This document shows positions 48,387 through 59,867 of a stretch of DNA of 64,000 bases, one piece after another. The notes under the pieces were generated by a model. The model was not told the origin of the DNA. It did not search any database and was given only the letters and a program-made list of their open reading frames with translations. The stretch comes from Macrostomum hystrix (Eukaryota; Platyhelminthes; Macrostomidae), in contig CATNEN010000029.1 of the NCBI GenBank assembly GCA_950097015.1, positions 7,541,501-7,605,500 on the forward strand. Reading direction: 5' to 3'. A program made the translations under genes and the position numbers. How positions within the stretch are numbered: position 1 is the first letter of the stretch; each line of letters opens with the position of its first letter.

Positions 48387-50638
48387 ATGGCTTGGCGAGA
48401 TTACGGCGAGGAGATTCGCTGGCTAGTCCGCACCGGGGCGCCCATCTCGGTCACTCAGCTGTTCTATTCGCTGGTCATGCCTACCACCTTGGCCTTCTGC
48501 GGCTACCTGGGCAAGGAGCAGCTGGACTCGGCCGGCCTTGCAATCTCCATCTTCCAGCTGAGCGTGGCCAACTTCGCTAGCGCAGTTCGCTGGGGCATCA
48601 TGCCGTTCCTGGCGCACACCATGGCCGGCAGCAAGCCCGGTCGGGTCGGCATCTTTGTCCAGCGCGGCCTGCTGGCCTCCGTGCTGCTGGCCTTCTTCAG
48701 CTGGACTCTGGCCTGCAACTCGGCCAATCTGCTAATCGTCACCGGCCAGGATCCGGCCATTGCGGCTGACACAGAGCTCTACTTTCTGCTGCTGAGCCCT
48801 GGCTGTCTGGGCATCATCGTCTTCAGGGCGTTGGTGGCCTACACAGACACCTTGGGCAGGCTCTGGCCCACATTTGTAGTACACGTGCTCGGCTTCCTGG
48901 TCAACCTGCTGCTGCAGTACATCCTGGTGTTGCACACGGACCTGGGACTGGCCGGCTCCGCCATCGCCCTGTCCACCACGCTGGTGCTGCTGGCGCTCTT
49001 TCAGGCACTCTTCATCTGGAGGCTGCGCCTTTACCGGGGCACGTGGACCGGCTGGTCGCCGAGAGCCTTCCTTGGCTGGCGTCGATTCTTCGGCGCGATG
49101 CTGCCGGCCATCGGCACGCAGACGCTGTGGATATTCGGCACCGAGGTGGGCAACTTTCTGGCCGGCCTGCTGGGCAAGTCGGAAATCGCCGCCGAGTCGC
49201 TGCTGTTTCAAATTAACTTTCTGGCCTTCCTGCTGCCTGTGGGCTTTGGCAGCGCCGTTATTGCGCGGGTTGGCGCTTATCTCAGGTTTGTGGCGGTACT
49301 TCAAAGAGAAATCGGGGTAGCAGTACTTCAAAGAGAAATTAGGGTAGCGGCACTTCAAAGTGAAATTAGGGTAGCGGCACTTCAAAGATAAATTGGGGTA
49401 GCGGCACTTCAAAGAAAATTGGGGTAGCGGCACTTCAAAGAAAATTGGGGTAGCGGCACTTCAAAGAGAAATTAGGGTAGCGGCACTTCAAAGATAAATT
49501 TTGGTAGTGGTCCTTTAAAGAGAAGATAGCCGCCTTGCGAACGTAGCGCACGAGATAAAACCCAGAAGTACATCCAACACCAGCCGGCAGGAGCCTGATC
49601 GAGCTAAGCGAGCATTCCGCGCCAGCCTGCTGTTCATGTCGGCTACCGGCCTGCTGGTTGGCGGCCTCTTTATGGCGCTGCGCTTCGAAATTCCCAAACT
49701 GTACTCGCTGGATGCCGAGTCAACCAGCCTGTTCGTGAGCCTCATGCCCTACCTGGCCGTGTACACCACGCTGCAGCTCATCGCCTATCCTTGTATAGCC
49801 GCCCTGCGAGCCTGCAATCACCACGTAGTTGCCATGGTGATCAACTTTGTCGCCTATTATCTGGTGAGCGAGTTGTTAAATCAGTTACAGCTGAATGATT
49901 GCGGCTTCCAAACGGATCTTGTATGGGTGTTTGAAGCCAGGTGGTTAGAGCTTCGGAATTTTGATAGAAAGGTCAGGAGTTCGAATCACGTTTTTTGGGT
50001 CGGGATCACAACACCGCGAGAATCCAATATTCTTCAGGATCCCTGTATCTCAATGAATGAATAAAAATGCAGGCAGTGGGTATTTGAAACACCCCGTGGA
50101 TTTTCCCCAGGGGAAAATAGCCCCAAAATGGTCTTTCTATTGTTAACAAGTGCCAGTCTCGCTATCGCCATTTTCGCAGGTCAGCTTACCCCTGGGCGTC
50201 TCCCTGACCTTCGCCGCTGGCTGGGGCCTCCGCGGCCTCTGGGTCGGCTTCGTGGCCGCCTCCACGAGCTTCCTGCTGCTGCTGCTGCTGGCCATGCTGC
50301 GGGCCGACTGGCGCAGGCGATCAAATCTGGCTCACGCCGACGCTGAATTCGAGACCGACGCTGAGGCTCCACTGGCTACTGGCGAGAGGACGCCGCTGCT
50401 GATGGCGGAGGAGGACGACGCGGAGCAGCAGCAGCAGCAGCAGCAGCAGGCGAGAGGCCACGCAACAGCTGCCTGGTGGCCAGCAGTTCGTGGCAAGCTG
50501 CCAGTCCTGGGAGCCGCCCTACTGGCACTGTTGGCGTCGGTGACAATCCGGCTGGCGGTGCCGCCGATAATTCCGCTCTACCCAGTGACAAACTCTAGTC
50601 TGCCAATCTGGAATGCCACAATGAATCATTGGAGCTAG
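48387..50638 (+). CDS. MATE-family multidrug and toxin extrusion transporter (SLC47-like), three exons
   Basis: Plasma-membrane proton-coupled antiporter that exports organic cations. Exons are 48387-49285, 49566-49863 (49584 is an alternative acceptor) and 50180-50638, giving 551 residues against about 570 in human MATE1. Junction 2 (TATTATCTG|GTGAGC...TTCGCAG|GTC) is phase 0 and restores NFVAYYL-VSLPLGVSLTF, a hallmark of TM10 in this family. Exon 1 carries the N-lobe (ISVTQLFYSLVMPTTLAFCG; LGKEQLDSAGLA; second half starting RRFFGAMLPAIGTQTLWIFG). Exon 2 begins with the AKRAFRAS turn after VGAYLR. The C-terminus has an 8-glutamine run and a final hydrophobic helix, like the extra TM13 of animal MATEs. 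Intron 1 is mostly a minisatellite and intron 2 carries a tRNA-like element. Substrate cannot be read from sequence. Confidence 0.88.
49293..49520 (+). repeat. 24-25-bp minisatellite filling MATE intron 1
   Basis: About nine copies of a unit built on ggtagcggcacttcaaagag. It starts a few bases after the splice donor (49286), so the coding frame reads on through about 35 repeat codons before a stop if the intron is not removed. Confidence 0.92.
49937..50000 (+). mobile_element. tRNA-like SINE head in MATE intron 2
   Basis: agccaggtggttagagc (A box like) and aggagttcgaatcacg (B box) at tRNA spacing. The following 100 bp (to about 50110) is probably its body. Confidence 0.55.
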
Positions 50639-50864
50639 GCAGCGATTTGGAATCAACTATTGAAATCATCTTTGATTGTTGCCGAGAAGGTGTGTGTGAT
50701 GCGTCTGCAGGAGCATTTTTCAGTTCTGGCGACCCATCGGTGATGGCATTTTGCTGCAACTACTTTTGGCTACGTAACATTTGCAAGCTATTCAGACTCA
50801 GGCTACAAATGTTCAGGCTACAAATGTCTCAAATCTGATACACACGGTTCAAATCGGCTGTTAG

Positions 50865-51425
50865 AAAGCGCAAAAACCTGCTAGACACGGTGCAAACCTG
50901 TTAGACATGTTGTGAAACAGTTAGACACGGTGCAAACCTTTAACACGTGTTAAAACCTGTTAGACACGGTGTAAACCAGTTCTAGACAGTGCAAACCTGT
51001 AAGACACGGTGCAAACCTGTTAGACACGGTGCAAACCTGTTAGACACGGTGCAAACCTGTTAGACACGGTGTAAACCAGTTCTAGACAGTGCAAACCTGT
51101 TAGACACGGTGCAAACCTGTTAGACACGGTGCAAACCTGTTAGACACGGTGCAAACCTGTTAGACACGGTGCAAACCTGTTAGACACGGTGCAAACCTGT
51201 TAGACACGGTGCAAACCTGTTAGACACGGTGCAAACCTGTTAGACACGGTGCAAACCAGTTCTAGACGGTGCAAACCTGTTAGACACGGTGCAAACCTGT
51301 TAGACACGGTGCAAACCTGTTAGACACGGTGCAAACCTGTTAGACACGGTGCAAACCTGTTAGACACATTGCAAACCAGTTCTAGACGGTGCAAACCTGT
51401 TACACACGTCGTAAACCTGTTAGAG
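50865..51425 (+). repeat. 20-bp minisatellite downstream of MATE
   Basis: About 28 copies of tgttagacacggtgcaaacc, with periodic variant units containing agttctagac. It begins about 230 bp after the MATE stop and may lie in its 3' UTR; AATAAA occurs beyond it at 51598-51603. Confidence 0.93.
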
Positions 51426-51827
51426 AAAAAGCCGAGCTTGTACCAGCACTCATGTGTTTTATGATTTGTGAAGCTTACTTCGACAGTCTAAAAGTGCATT
51501 GCTTTCAATCTTGAATATACCGCAAATCTATAGTGCGATTGTTACTTTTGAACACTGTTTACAATGTGCACTCTTGCTTTCGTTTTCAGACTGTTAAAAT
51601 AAATGCTAAATATTGCTTACACATCATTTGCTAATGTAAACGCAGAACATACATTATTATCGATTAAAAATGTAATAAATAGAAAATCGTAGCATACTAC
51701 TGCTAGTAAAATTAGTACGCAGTAAAGAAAATTCTAAGGAAATTCCCAGCAATTCGTTTATGCCTACCAATATCCCACTTTCCGAACTTCAAAAACCACC
51801 TTTCAACTTCAACTCCCCATTCCACCT
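51426..51827. other. AT-rich spacer
   Basis: Possible MATE 3' end region; nothing else recognised. Confidence 0.35.
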
Positions 51828-52200
51828 CTCAGTGTCCCTACCTCCCTCTCCACCTCTGACTCTCCCACTCCACCTCTCAGTGTCCCTACCTCCCTCTCCA
51901 CCTCTGACTCTCCCACTCCACCTCTCAGTGTCCCACTCCACCTCTCACTCTCGCACTCCACCTCTCAGTGTCCCACTCCACCTCTCACTCTCGCACTCCA
52001 CCTCTCACTCTCGCACTCCACCTCTCACTCTTGCACTCCACCTCTCACTCTCCCACTCCACCTCTCACTCTCCCACTCCACCTCTCACTCTTGCACTCCA
52101 CCTCTCACTCTCCCACTCCACCTCTCACTCTCCCACTCCACCTCTCACTCTCCCACTCCACCTCTCACTCTCGCACTCCACCTCTCACTGTCCCACTCTT
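51828..52200 (+). repeat. 20-bp polypyrimidine-rich minisatellite
   Basis: About 18 copies of cacctctcactctcccactc with gt/ct variants. Confidence 0.93.
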
Positions 52201-52610
52201 AGCCCTCCACTGGTGCTGTGGTTCTATAATTTTCAATTAGTTTTTCTGATTCTTTGACGGCTTGAAATTTCTGCCCGCCCGGGCAGCCAGCTGCCATTGC
52301 ACAGCTGGCCTGTCAGCCTCCTAAAACTGCCCGACTGCCGAATTTAGTCCGGGAAACAGAAAACTGTCACCTGGTGCTTTGATCCCCTATTTCGAACAGT
52401 GCGAACATGGGCTAAAACAGCACTTGAATATTTTCCTAAAGCCCACAGGCTTCAACTAATGCATTTTGCCTGTTCGAGCAGATTTATAACGTCGACACCA
52501 TCGATTGAAGATCGACAATGCATTCGATTCCTGGTGCTGGTGCCTTCCTTGGGTAACACCTTTAGCCTCATTACCAAACCCGAGCTCCCTTCTACTCTCC
52601 CTCTACCACT
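52201..52610. other. spacer between polypyrimidine arrays
   Basis: Unique sequence; no gene recognised. Confidence 0.35.
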
Positions 52611-54130
52611 CACAGTCAGTCACTCTCAGTCTCTCACTCTCCCTTTCACTCTCAGTCTCTCACTCTCCCTTTCACTCTCAGTCTCTCACTCTCACTTTCA
52701 CTCTCAGTCTCTCACTCTCCTTTCACTCTCAGTCTCTCACTCTCCCTTTCAGTCTCAGTCTCTCACTCTCCCTTTCACTCTCAGTCTCTCACTCTCCCTT
52801 TCACTCTCAGTCTCTCACTCTCCTTTCACTCTCAGTCTCTCACTCTCCCTTTCACTCTCAGTCCCTCACTCTCCCTTTCACTCTCAGTCTCTCACTCTCC
52901 CTTTCACTCTCAGTCTCTCACTCTCCCTTTCACTCTCAGTCTCTCACTCTCCCTTTCACTCTCAGTCTCTCACTCTCCTTTCACTCTCAGTCTCTCACTC
53001 TCCCTTTCACTCTCAGTCTCTCACTCTCACTCTCACTCTCAGTCTCTCACTCTCCTTTCACTCTCAGTCTCTCACTCTCCCTTTCACTCTCAGTCTCTCA
53101 CTCTCACTTTCACTCTCAGTCTCTCACTCTCCCTTTCACTCTCAGTCTCTCACTCTCCCTTTCACTCTCAGTCTCTCACTCTCACTTTCACTCTCAGTCT
53201 CTCACTCTCCCTTTCAGTCTCAGTCTCTCACTCTCCCTTTCACTCTCAGTCTCTCACTCTCACTTTCAGTCTCAGTCTCTCACTCTCCCTTTCACTCGCA
53301 GTCTCTTACTCTCACTTTCACTATCTCAGTCTCAGTCTCTCACTCTCCCTTTCACTCTCAGTCTCTCACTCTCCCTTTCACTCTCAGTCTCTCACTCTCC
53401 CTTTCACTCTCAGTCTCTCACTCTCACTTTCAGTCTCAGTCTCTCACTCTCCCTTTCACTCTCAGTCTCTCACTCTCCCTTTCACTCTCAGTCTCTCACT
53501 CTCCCTTTCACTCTCAGTCTCTCACTCTCACTCTCAGTCTCTCACTCTCCCTTTCACTCTCAGTCTCTCACTCTCACTTTCACTCGCAGTCTCTCACTCT
53601 CAGTTTCACTCGCAGTCTCTCACTCTCACTTTCACTCTCAGTCTCTCACTCTCCCTTTCACTCTCAGTCTCTCACTCTCCCTTTCACTCTCAGTCTCTCA
53701 CTCTCCCTTTCACTCTCAGTCTCTCACTCTCACTCTCAGTCTCTCACTCTCCCTTTCACTCTCAGTCTCTCACTCTCCCTTTCACTCTCAGTCTCTCACT
53801 CTCACTCTCAGTCTCTCACTCTCCCTTTCACTCTCAGTCTCTCACTCTCCCTTTCACTCTCAGTCTCTCACTCTCACTCTCAGTCTCTCACTCTCCCTTT
53901 CACTCTCAGTCTCTCACTCTCCCTTTCACTCTCAGTCTCTCACTCTCACTCTCAGTCTCTCACTCTCCCTTTCACTCTCAGTCTCTCACTCTCACTTTCA
54001 CTCGCAGTCTCTCACTCTCAGTTTCACTATCTCAGTCTCAGTCTCTCACTCTCCCTTCCATTCTCAGTCTCACTCTCCCACTATCACTATCACTCTCACT
54101 ATCACTATCACTCTCCTCTCACTCTCACTT
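52611..54130 (+). repeat. 24-bp polypyrimidine minisatellite
   Basis: About 63 copies of a 24-bp unit built on tctcactctccctttcactc, with shorter deletion variants. Serine/leucine-rich frames over it are artefacts. Confidence 0.95.
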
Positions 54131-54339
54131 TCACTCCTAATCTCTCACTCACTCTTACTCTCTAAATCAAACTCTCACTCACTCACATTCACTGTCTCAC
54201 TGTCTCACACACACTCTCTCTCTCTCCTATTCACCTACTATCAGCCTCTAACCCTCTGCTTTTCACTTCCACTCTCTCAGTCTCGCAATCTCACAATCAG
54301 TCTGCCATTCCCATCACGTCCTGTTTCTATTCCATACAG

Positions 54340-54421
54340 GCCGTCTATCCGGCGTATCTATCGTCCCCGCAGGCACTACAGACCTCATGAAGCTGTGGAG
54401 CTGACAGATTTTCAAATGCAG
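54340..54421 (+). CDS. candidate short exon between arrays
   Basis: An 82-nt segment between an acceptor-like tattccatacag and a donor-like atgcag|gtacaag. Only one of three frames is open (54341-54421, ending EAVELTDFQMQ), and it ends in phase 0. No family recognised. Weak on its own; see the partner at 56380. Confidence 0.25.
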
Positions 54422-54744
54422 GTACAAGTGAAGGGGAAATCCTTAGATTCCAGGTAAGATTCCTTAGATTAGATTGCAGGTAAAAAGCAGGTGTGGGCTG
54501 AAAGTTGCACAATGGGATGATGGACAGAACTATACAAGCGTATATGCCGTAGAACAAAATCCCTTAGCGAAGCTTAATGATAGGCCAAATACAGAGGCCA
54601 TAAGGATATCTACATTAAACATATTCTTAGTGATGAAATAGAAATTATTGAACTGTTGCAGCGACACGAATTAAGAAATCCCATAGTCCTACTTTTAAAC
54701 TACCATCCACAATTAAAAAATCCCATCCTCTTTATTTTGAAATC

Positions 54745-56145
54745 CCATTATCTCACTTTCCCAATCCCATCTTCTCACTCTCCCATTCCCATCCTCTCAC
54801 TCTCTCATTCCCATCCTCTCACTCTCCCATTCCCATCCTCTCACTCTCCCATTCCCATCTTCTCACTCTCCCATTCCCATCCTCTCACTCTCTCATTCCC
54901 ATCCTCTCACTCTCCCATTCCCATCCTCTCACTCTCCCATTCCCATCCTCTCACTCTCCCATTCCCATCCTCTCACTCTCCCATTCCCATCCTCTCACTC
55001 TCCCATTCCCATCTTCTCACTCTCCCATTCCCATCCTCTCACTCTCTCATTCCCATCCTCTCACTCTCCCATTCCCATCCTCTCACTCTCCCATTCCCAT
55101 CCTCTCACCCTCTCATTCCCATCCTCTCACTCTCCCATTCCCATCCTCTCACTCTCCCATTCCCATCTTCTCACTCTCCCATTCCCATCCTCTCACTCTC
55201 TCATTCCCATCCTCTCACTCTCCCATTCCCATCCTCTCACTATCCCATTCCCATCCTCTCACTCTCCCATTCCCATCTTCTCACTCTCCCATTCCCATCC
55301 TCTCACTCTCCCATTCCCATCCTCTCACTCTCTCATTCCCATCCTCTCACTCTCCCATTCCCATCTTCTCACTCTCCCATTCCCATCTTCTCACTCTCCC
55401 ATTCCCATCTTCTCACTCTCTCATTCCCATCCTCTCACTCTCCCATTCCCATCCTCTCACTCTCCCATTCCCATCTTCTCACTCTCCCATTCCCATCCTT
55501 TCACTCTCTCATTCCCATCTTCTCACTCTCCCATTCCCATCCTCTCACTCTCTCATTCCCATCCTCTCACTCTCCCATTCCCATCCTCTCACTCTCTCAT
55601 TCCCATCTTCTCACTCTCCCATTCCCATCTTCTCACTCTCCCCATTCCCATCCTCTCACTCTCTCATTCCCATCTTCTCACTCTCCCATTCCCATCCTCT
55701 CACTCTCCCATTCCCATCTTCTCACTCTCCCATTCCCATCTTCTCACTCTCCCATTCCCATCTTCTCACTCTCCCATTCCCATCTTCTCGCTCTCCCATT
55801 CCCATCCTCTCACTCTCTCATTCCCATCCTCTCACTCTCCCATTCCCATCCTCTCACTCTCCCATTCCCATCCTCTCACTCTCCCATTCCCATCTTCTCA
55901 CTCTTCCATTCCCATCTTCTCACTCTCCCATTCCCATCCTCTCACTCTCCCATTCCCATCTTCTCACTCTCCCATTCCCATCCTCTCACTCTCCCATTCC
56001 CATCCTCTCACTCTCCCATTCCCATCTTCTCACTCTCCCATTCCCATCTTCTCACTCTCCCATTCCCATCTTCTCACTCTCCCATTCCCATCCTCTCACT
56101 CTCTCATTCCCATCCTCTCACTCTCCCATTCCCATCCTCTGGCTT
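54745..56145 (+). repeat. 22-bp polypyrimidine minisatellite
   Basis: About 63 copies of a 22-bp unit built on cctctcactctcccattccc, with c/t alternation (cctctc, cttctc). Confidence 0.95.
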
Positions 56146-56379
56146 GGGCAAAATACTTTACTGATAAGAATCGCAGACGTTGCAGTTTTAAAACGCAGTC
56201 AGCCAATAATAGAGTTACTGACAATAGTCCAGTTGGCCAGAGCCAATGGCAGTTTATATGGCTTTATGCTGGCAGCCACGCTTTACAAAGCGTAACCTAT
56301 TTTTACAGCAAATCTGGGAGTTTATAACAACTGCCTGTTTCAATTAGTGCTGACACTTTTCAATTATACTCGGCTGCAG

Positions 56380-56421
56380 GCACCCGATATGAGGCCGACT
56401 GATGGAAACAGCGCTTCAGAG
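56380..56421 (+). CDS. candidate 42-nt microexon between arrays
   Basis: Bracketed by a good acceptor (pyrimidine tract then cggctgcag) and a GTAAGA donor at 56422. The phase-0 reading is APDMRPTDGNSASE, open and ending in phase 0, compatible with the segment at 54340-54421. No family recognised. Confidence 0.3.
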
Positions 56422-56486
56422 GTAAGAAATCTGATAGTTATGATATTGATCTGAAATTAGAGAACTTTTTCTACCTTCGTTGACTT

Positions 56487-58645
56487 TAGAACGGAGGGGT
56501 AAGAACGGAGGGGAGAGAAGGGAAGGGAGAGAAGGGAGAGAAGAGAACGGAGGGGAGAGAAGGAGGGAAGAGAACGGAGGGGAGAGATAGGAGGGGAGAG
56601 AAGGGAAGGGAGAGAAGGTAGGGGAGAGAACGGAGGGGAGAGAACGGAGGGGAGAGAACGGAGGGGAGAGAATGGAGGGGTGAGAACGGAGGGGAGAGAA
56701 AGGACGGGAGAGAACGGAGGGGAAAGAACGGAGGGGTTAGAACGGAGGGGAGAGAAGGGAAGGGAGAGAAGGGAGGGAAGAGAACGGAGGGGAGAGAACG
56801 GAGGGGAGAGAACGGAGGGGAGAGAAGGGAAGGGAGAGAAGGTAGGGGAGAGAACGGAGGGGAGAGAAGGGAGGGGAGAGAAGGGAGGGGAGAGAACGGA
56901 GGGGAGAGAAGGGAGGGGAGAGAACGGAGGGGAGAGATGGGAGGGGAGAGAAGGTAGGGGAGAGAACGGAGGGGAGAGAACGGAGGGGAGAGAAGAAAGG
57001 GGAGAGAACGGAGGGGAGAGAAGGGAAGGGAGAGAAGGTAGGGGAGAGAACGGAGGGGAGAGAAAGGACGGGAGAGAACGGAGGGGAAAGAACGGAGGGG
57101 TTAGAACGGAGGGGAGAGAAGGGAGGGGAGAGAATGGAGGGGAGAGAACGGAGGGGAGAGAACGGAGGGGAAAGAACGTAGGGGAGAGAAGGGAAGGGAG
57201 AGAAGGTAGGGGAGAGAACGGAGGGGAGAGAATGGAGGGGAGAGAAGGGAAGGGAGAGAAGGGAGGGAAGAGAACGGAGGGGAGAGAACGGAGGGGAGAG
57301 AAGGGAAGGGAGAGAAGGTAGGGGAGAGAACGGAGGGGAGAGAATGGAGGGGTGAGAACGGAGGGGAGAGAAGGGAGGGGAGAGAATGGAGGGGAGAGAA
57401 CGGAGGGGAGAGAATGGAGTGGTGAGAACGGAGGGGAGAGAACGGAGGGGAGAGAATGGAGGGGTGAGAACGGAGGGGAGAGAAAGGACGGGAGAGAACG
57501 GAGGGGAAAGAACGGAGGGGTTAGAACGGAGGGGAGAGAAGGGAAGGGAGAAAAGGTAGGGGAGAGAACGGAGGGGAAAGAATGGAGTGGTGAGAACGGA
57601 GGGGAGAGAACGGAGGGGAGAGAATGGAGGGGTTAGAACGGAGTGGTGAGAACGGAGGGGAGAGAACGGAGGGGTAAGATCGGAGGGGAGAGAAGGGAAG
57701 AGAGAGAAGGGAGGGGAGAGAAGAAACGGGAGAGAACGGAGGGGAGAGAATGGAGGGGAGAGAACGGAGGGGAGAGAACGGAGGGGAGAGAACGTAGGGG
57801 AGAGAAGGGAAGGGAGAGAAGGGAGGGAAGAGAACGGAGGGGAGAGATAGGAGGGGAGAGATAGGAGGGGAGAGAACGGAGGGGAGAGAATGGAGTGGTG
57901 AGAACGGAGGGGAGAGAATGGAAGGGAGAGAATGGAGGGGAGAGAACGGAGTGGTGAGAACGGAGGGGAGAGAAGAAAGGGGAGAGAATGGAGGGGAGAG
58001 AACGGAGGGGAGAGAACGGAGGGGAGAGAACGGAGGGGAGAGAACGGATGGGAGAGAACGGATGGGAGAGAAAGGACGGGAGAGAACGGAGAGGAGAGAA
58101 TGGAGGGGAGAGAACGGAGGGGAGAGAACGGAGGGGAGAGAACGGAGGGGAGAGAAGGGAGGGAAGAGAACGGAGGGGAGAGATAGGAGGGGAGAGATAG
58201 GAGGGGAGAGAAGGTAGGGGAGAGAACGGAGGGGAGAGAATGGAGTGGTGAGAACGGAGGGGAGAGAATGGAAGGGAGAGAATGGAGGGGAGAGAATGGA
58301 GTGGTGAGAACGGAGAGGAGAGAACGGAGGGGAGAGAATGGAGGGGAGAGAACGGAGTGGTGAGAACGGAGGGGAGAGAACGGAGGGGAGAGAACGGATG
58401 GGAGAGAACGGATGGGAGAGAAAGGACGGGAGAGAACGGAGAGGAGAGAATGGAGGGGAGAGAACGGAGGGGAGAGAACGGAGGGGAGAGAACGGAGGGG
58501 AGAGAAGGGAAGGGAGAGAACGGAGGGGAGAGAAAGGACGGGAGAGAACGGAGAGGAGAGAATGGAAGGGAGAGAACGGAGGGGAGAGAACGGAGGGGAG
58601 AGAACGGAGGGGAGAGAAGGGAAGGGAGAGAACGGAGGGGAGATC
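56487..58645 (+). repeat. 15-bp polypurine minisatellite
   Basis: About 144 copies of gagagaacggagggg with variants (gagagaagggagggg, gagagaatggagggg, gagataggagggg). Confidence 0.95.
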
Positions 58646-59396
58646 TAGACAAACATGCAGTCATAGCAAGTGAATCGAGCGTGTCGAAGAATAAAATTGG
58701 AAAGGATTTGTCTAAACAAAATCAGTTTCCGTGGAAAAAGAAGTTTACGCAAGGTAGTGAATGGAACTAAGACTGAAAGGTTGAAAGGTAAAATCCCGAG
58801 AAAAAATGTGCCAATGCAGAAAAGAAATGAATTATTGGCAGAGAAACTATTTGTCACCCTGTGACTGAAACCAAATCTGCTTGTGACGTAAATATTAGCA
58901 ATATCGTTAATAAACTGTGCCGTTAGACCTGTCAGCACTGCGCGATTCTGTTTCATTCATTTTTTTGTTCTTTCATCGCACTATTAGGTGCAGCAAGCAG
59001 CGATAGTCACGGCAAAGTCCACGCGCAGGCCTATTGATCGTTCTACTCTCAGCCTCTATTCAGCCAAAGCGTGTCTCCACTTTAAATTTTCTCTTCTTTA
59101 GCTGTGCCAAAAGCGAGGCGGCACTTTCCCGTTTATGCTTTGTTGAACTGAGCTGAATGCAACATCCTTTATTATAGTCTCAGTAGCTAAGACCTCTTCC
59201 ACTTCATTTTCCACTCTCTCCCCAACAACCATTCATCATGCTGCCTCACTCAATTCAACACTGCGCAAAACAGAAAGTTGCCGACAGCTCTTGGTCGGCT
59301 TAAACTTTTGCTTTTGCTTTCATTGTTCAGCTACCGTCGCTTTTAAATCGATGAAAGATATTGGGAGAGATTTAAAGTAATGCGAGATTAAAAAGA
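58646..59396. other. spacer between polypurine arrays
   Basis: Unique sequence. Small frames without recognisable domains. Confidence 0.4.
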
Positions 59397-59523
59397 GACA
59401 GTTGAGAGATGAGAGGAGAGACTGGAGAGATGAGAGGAGAGACTGGAGAGATGAAAGGAGAGACTGGAGAGATGAGAGGAGAGACTGGAGAGATGAGAGG
59501 AGAGACTGGAGAGATGAGAGGAC
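59397..59523 (+). repeat. 21-bp polypurine minisatellite
   Basis: Six copies of gagactggagagatgagagg plus one base. A GTGAGT donor-like site follows at 59557. Confidence 0.9.
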
Positions 59524-59867
59524 AGTGGAGATATGGATCCAGGAGTCCCTGCTGCGGTGAGTTTTTACCCTTTCACTCGCAGTAGCTACTAGTGCAGTAA
59601 AAGTTTATTGGCTGATGTGAAGGACTTGGCCAGAGCTATTAGTCAGAGGCAATAATGTGCGATCCAATTAGGGCTCGAGTTTCTAAGCTGGCGAAGGCGT
59701 CAAACCGGCACGCTTGGATAATTTTGCCGAAAAATTCCAGACTGAAATGGCAGCAATGCAGCAGCAGTCAACAAGCAGTTGGCTTTAAAAAAGCCCAGAC
59801 AGCATGCTACAGCATGACACTCAACAGTCAAGGGCACTGAGGTGCAAGGAATGAAAAGCCAGGGAAA

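Noticed and set aside
52399-56164. Serine/leucine/proline-rich frames of 500-650 codons
   Set aside because: They follow polypyrimidine arrays and shift with unit variants; no domain outside the repeat.
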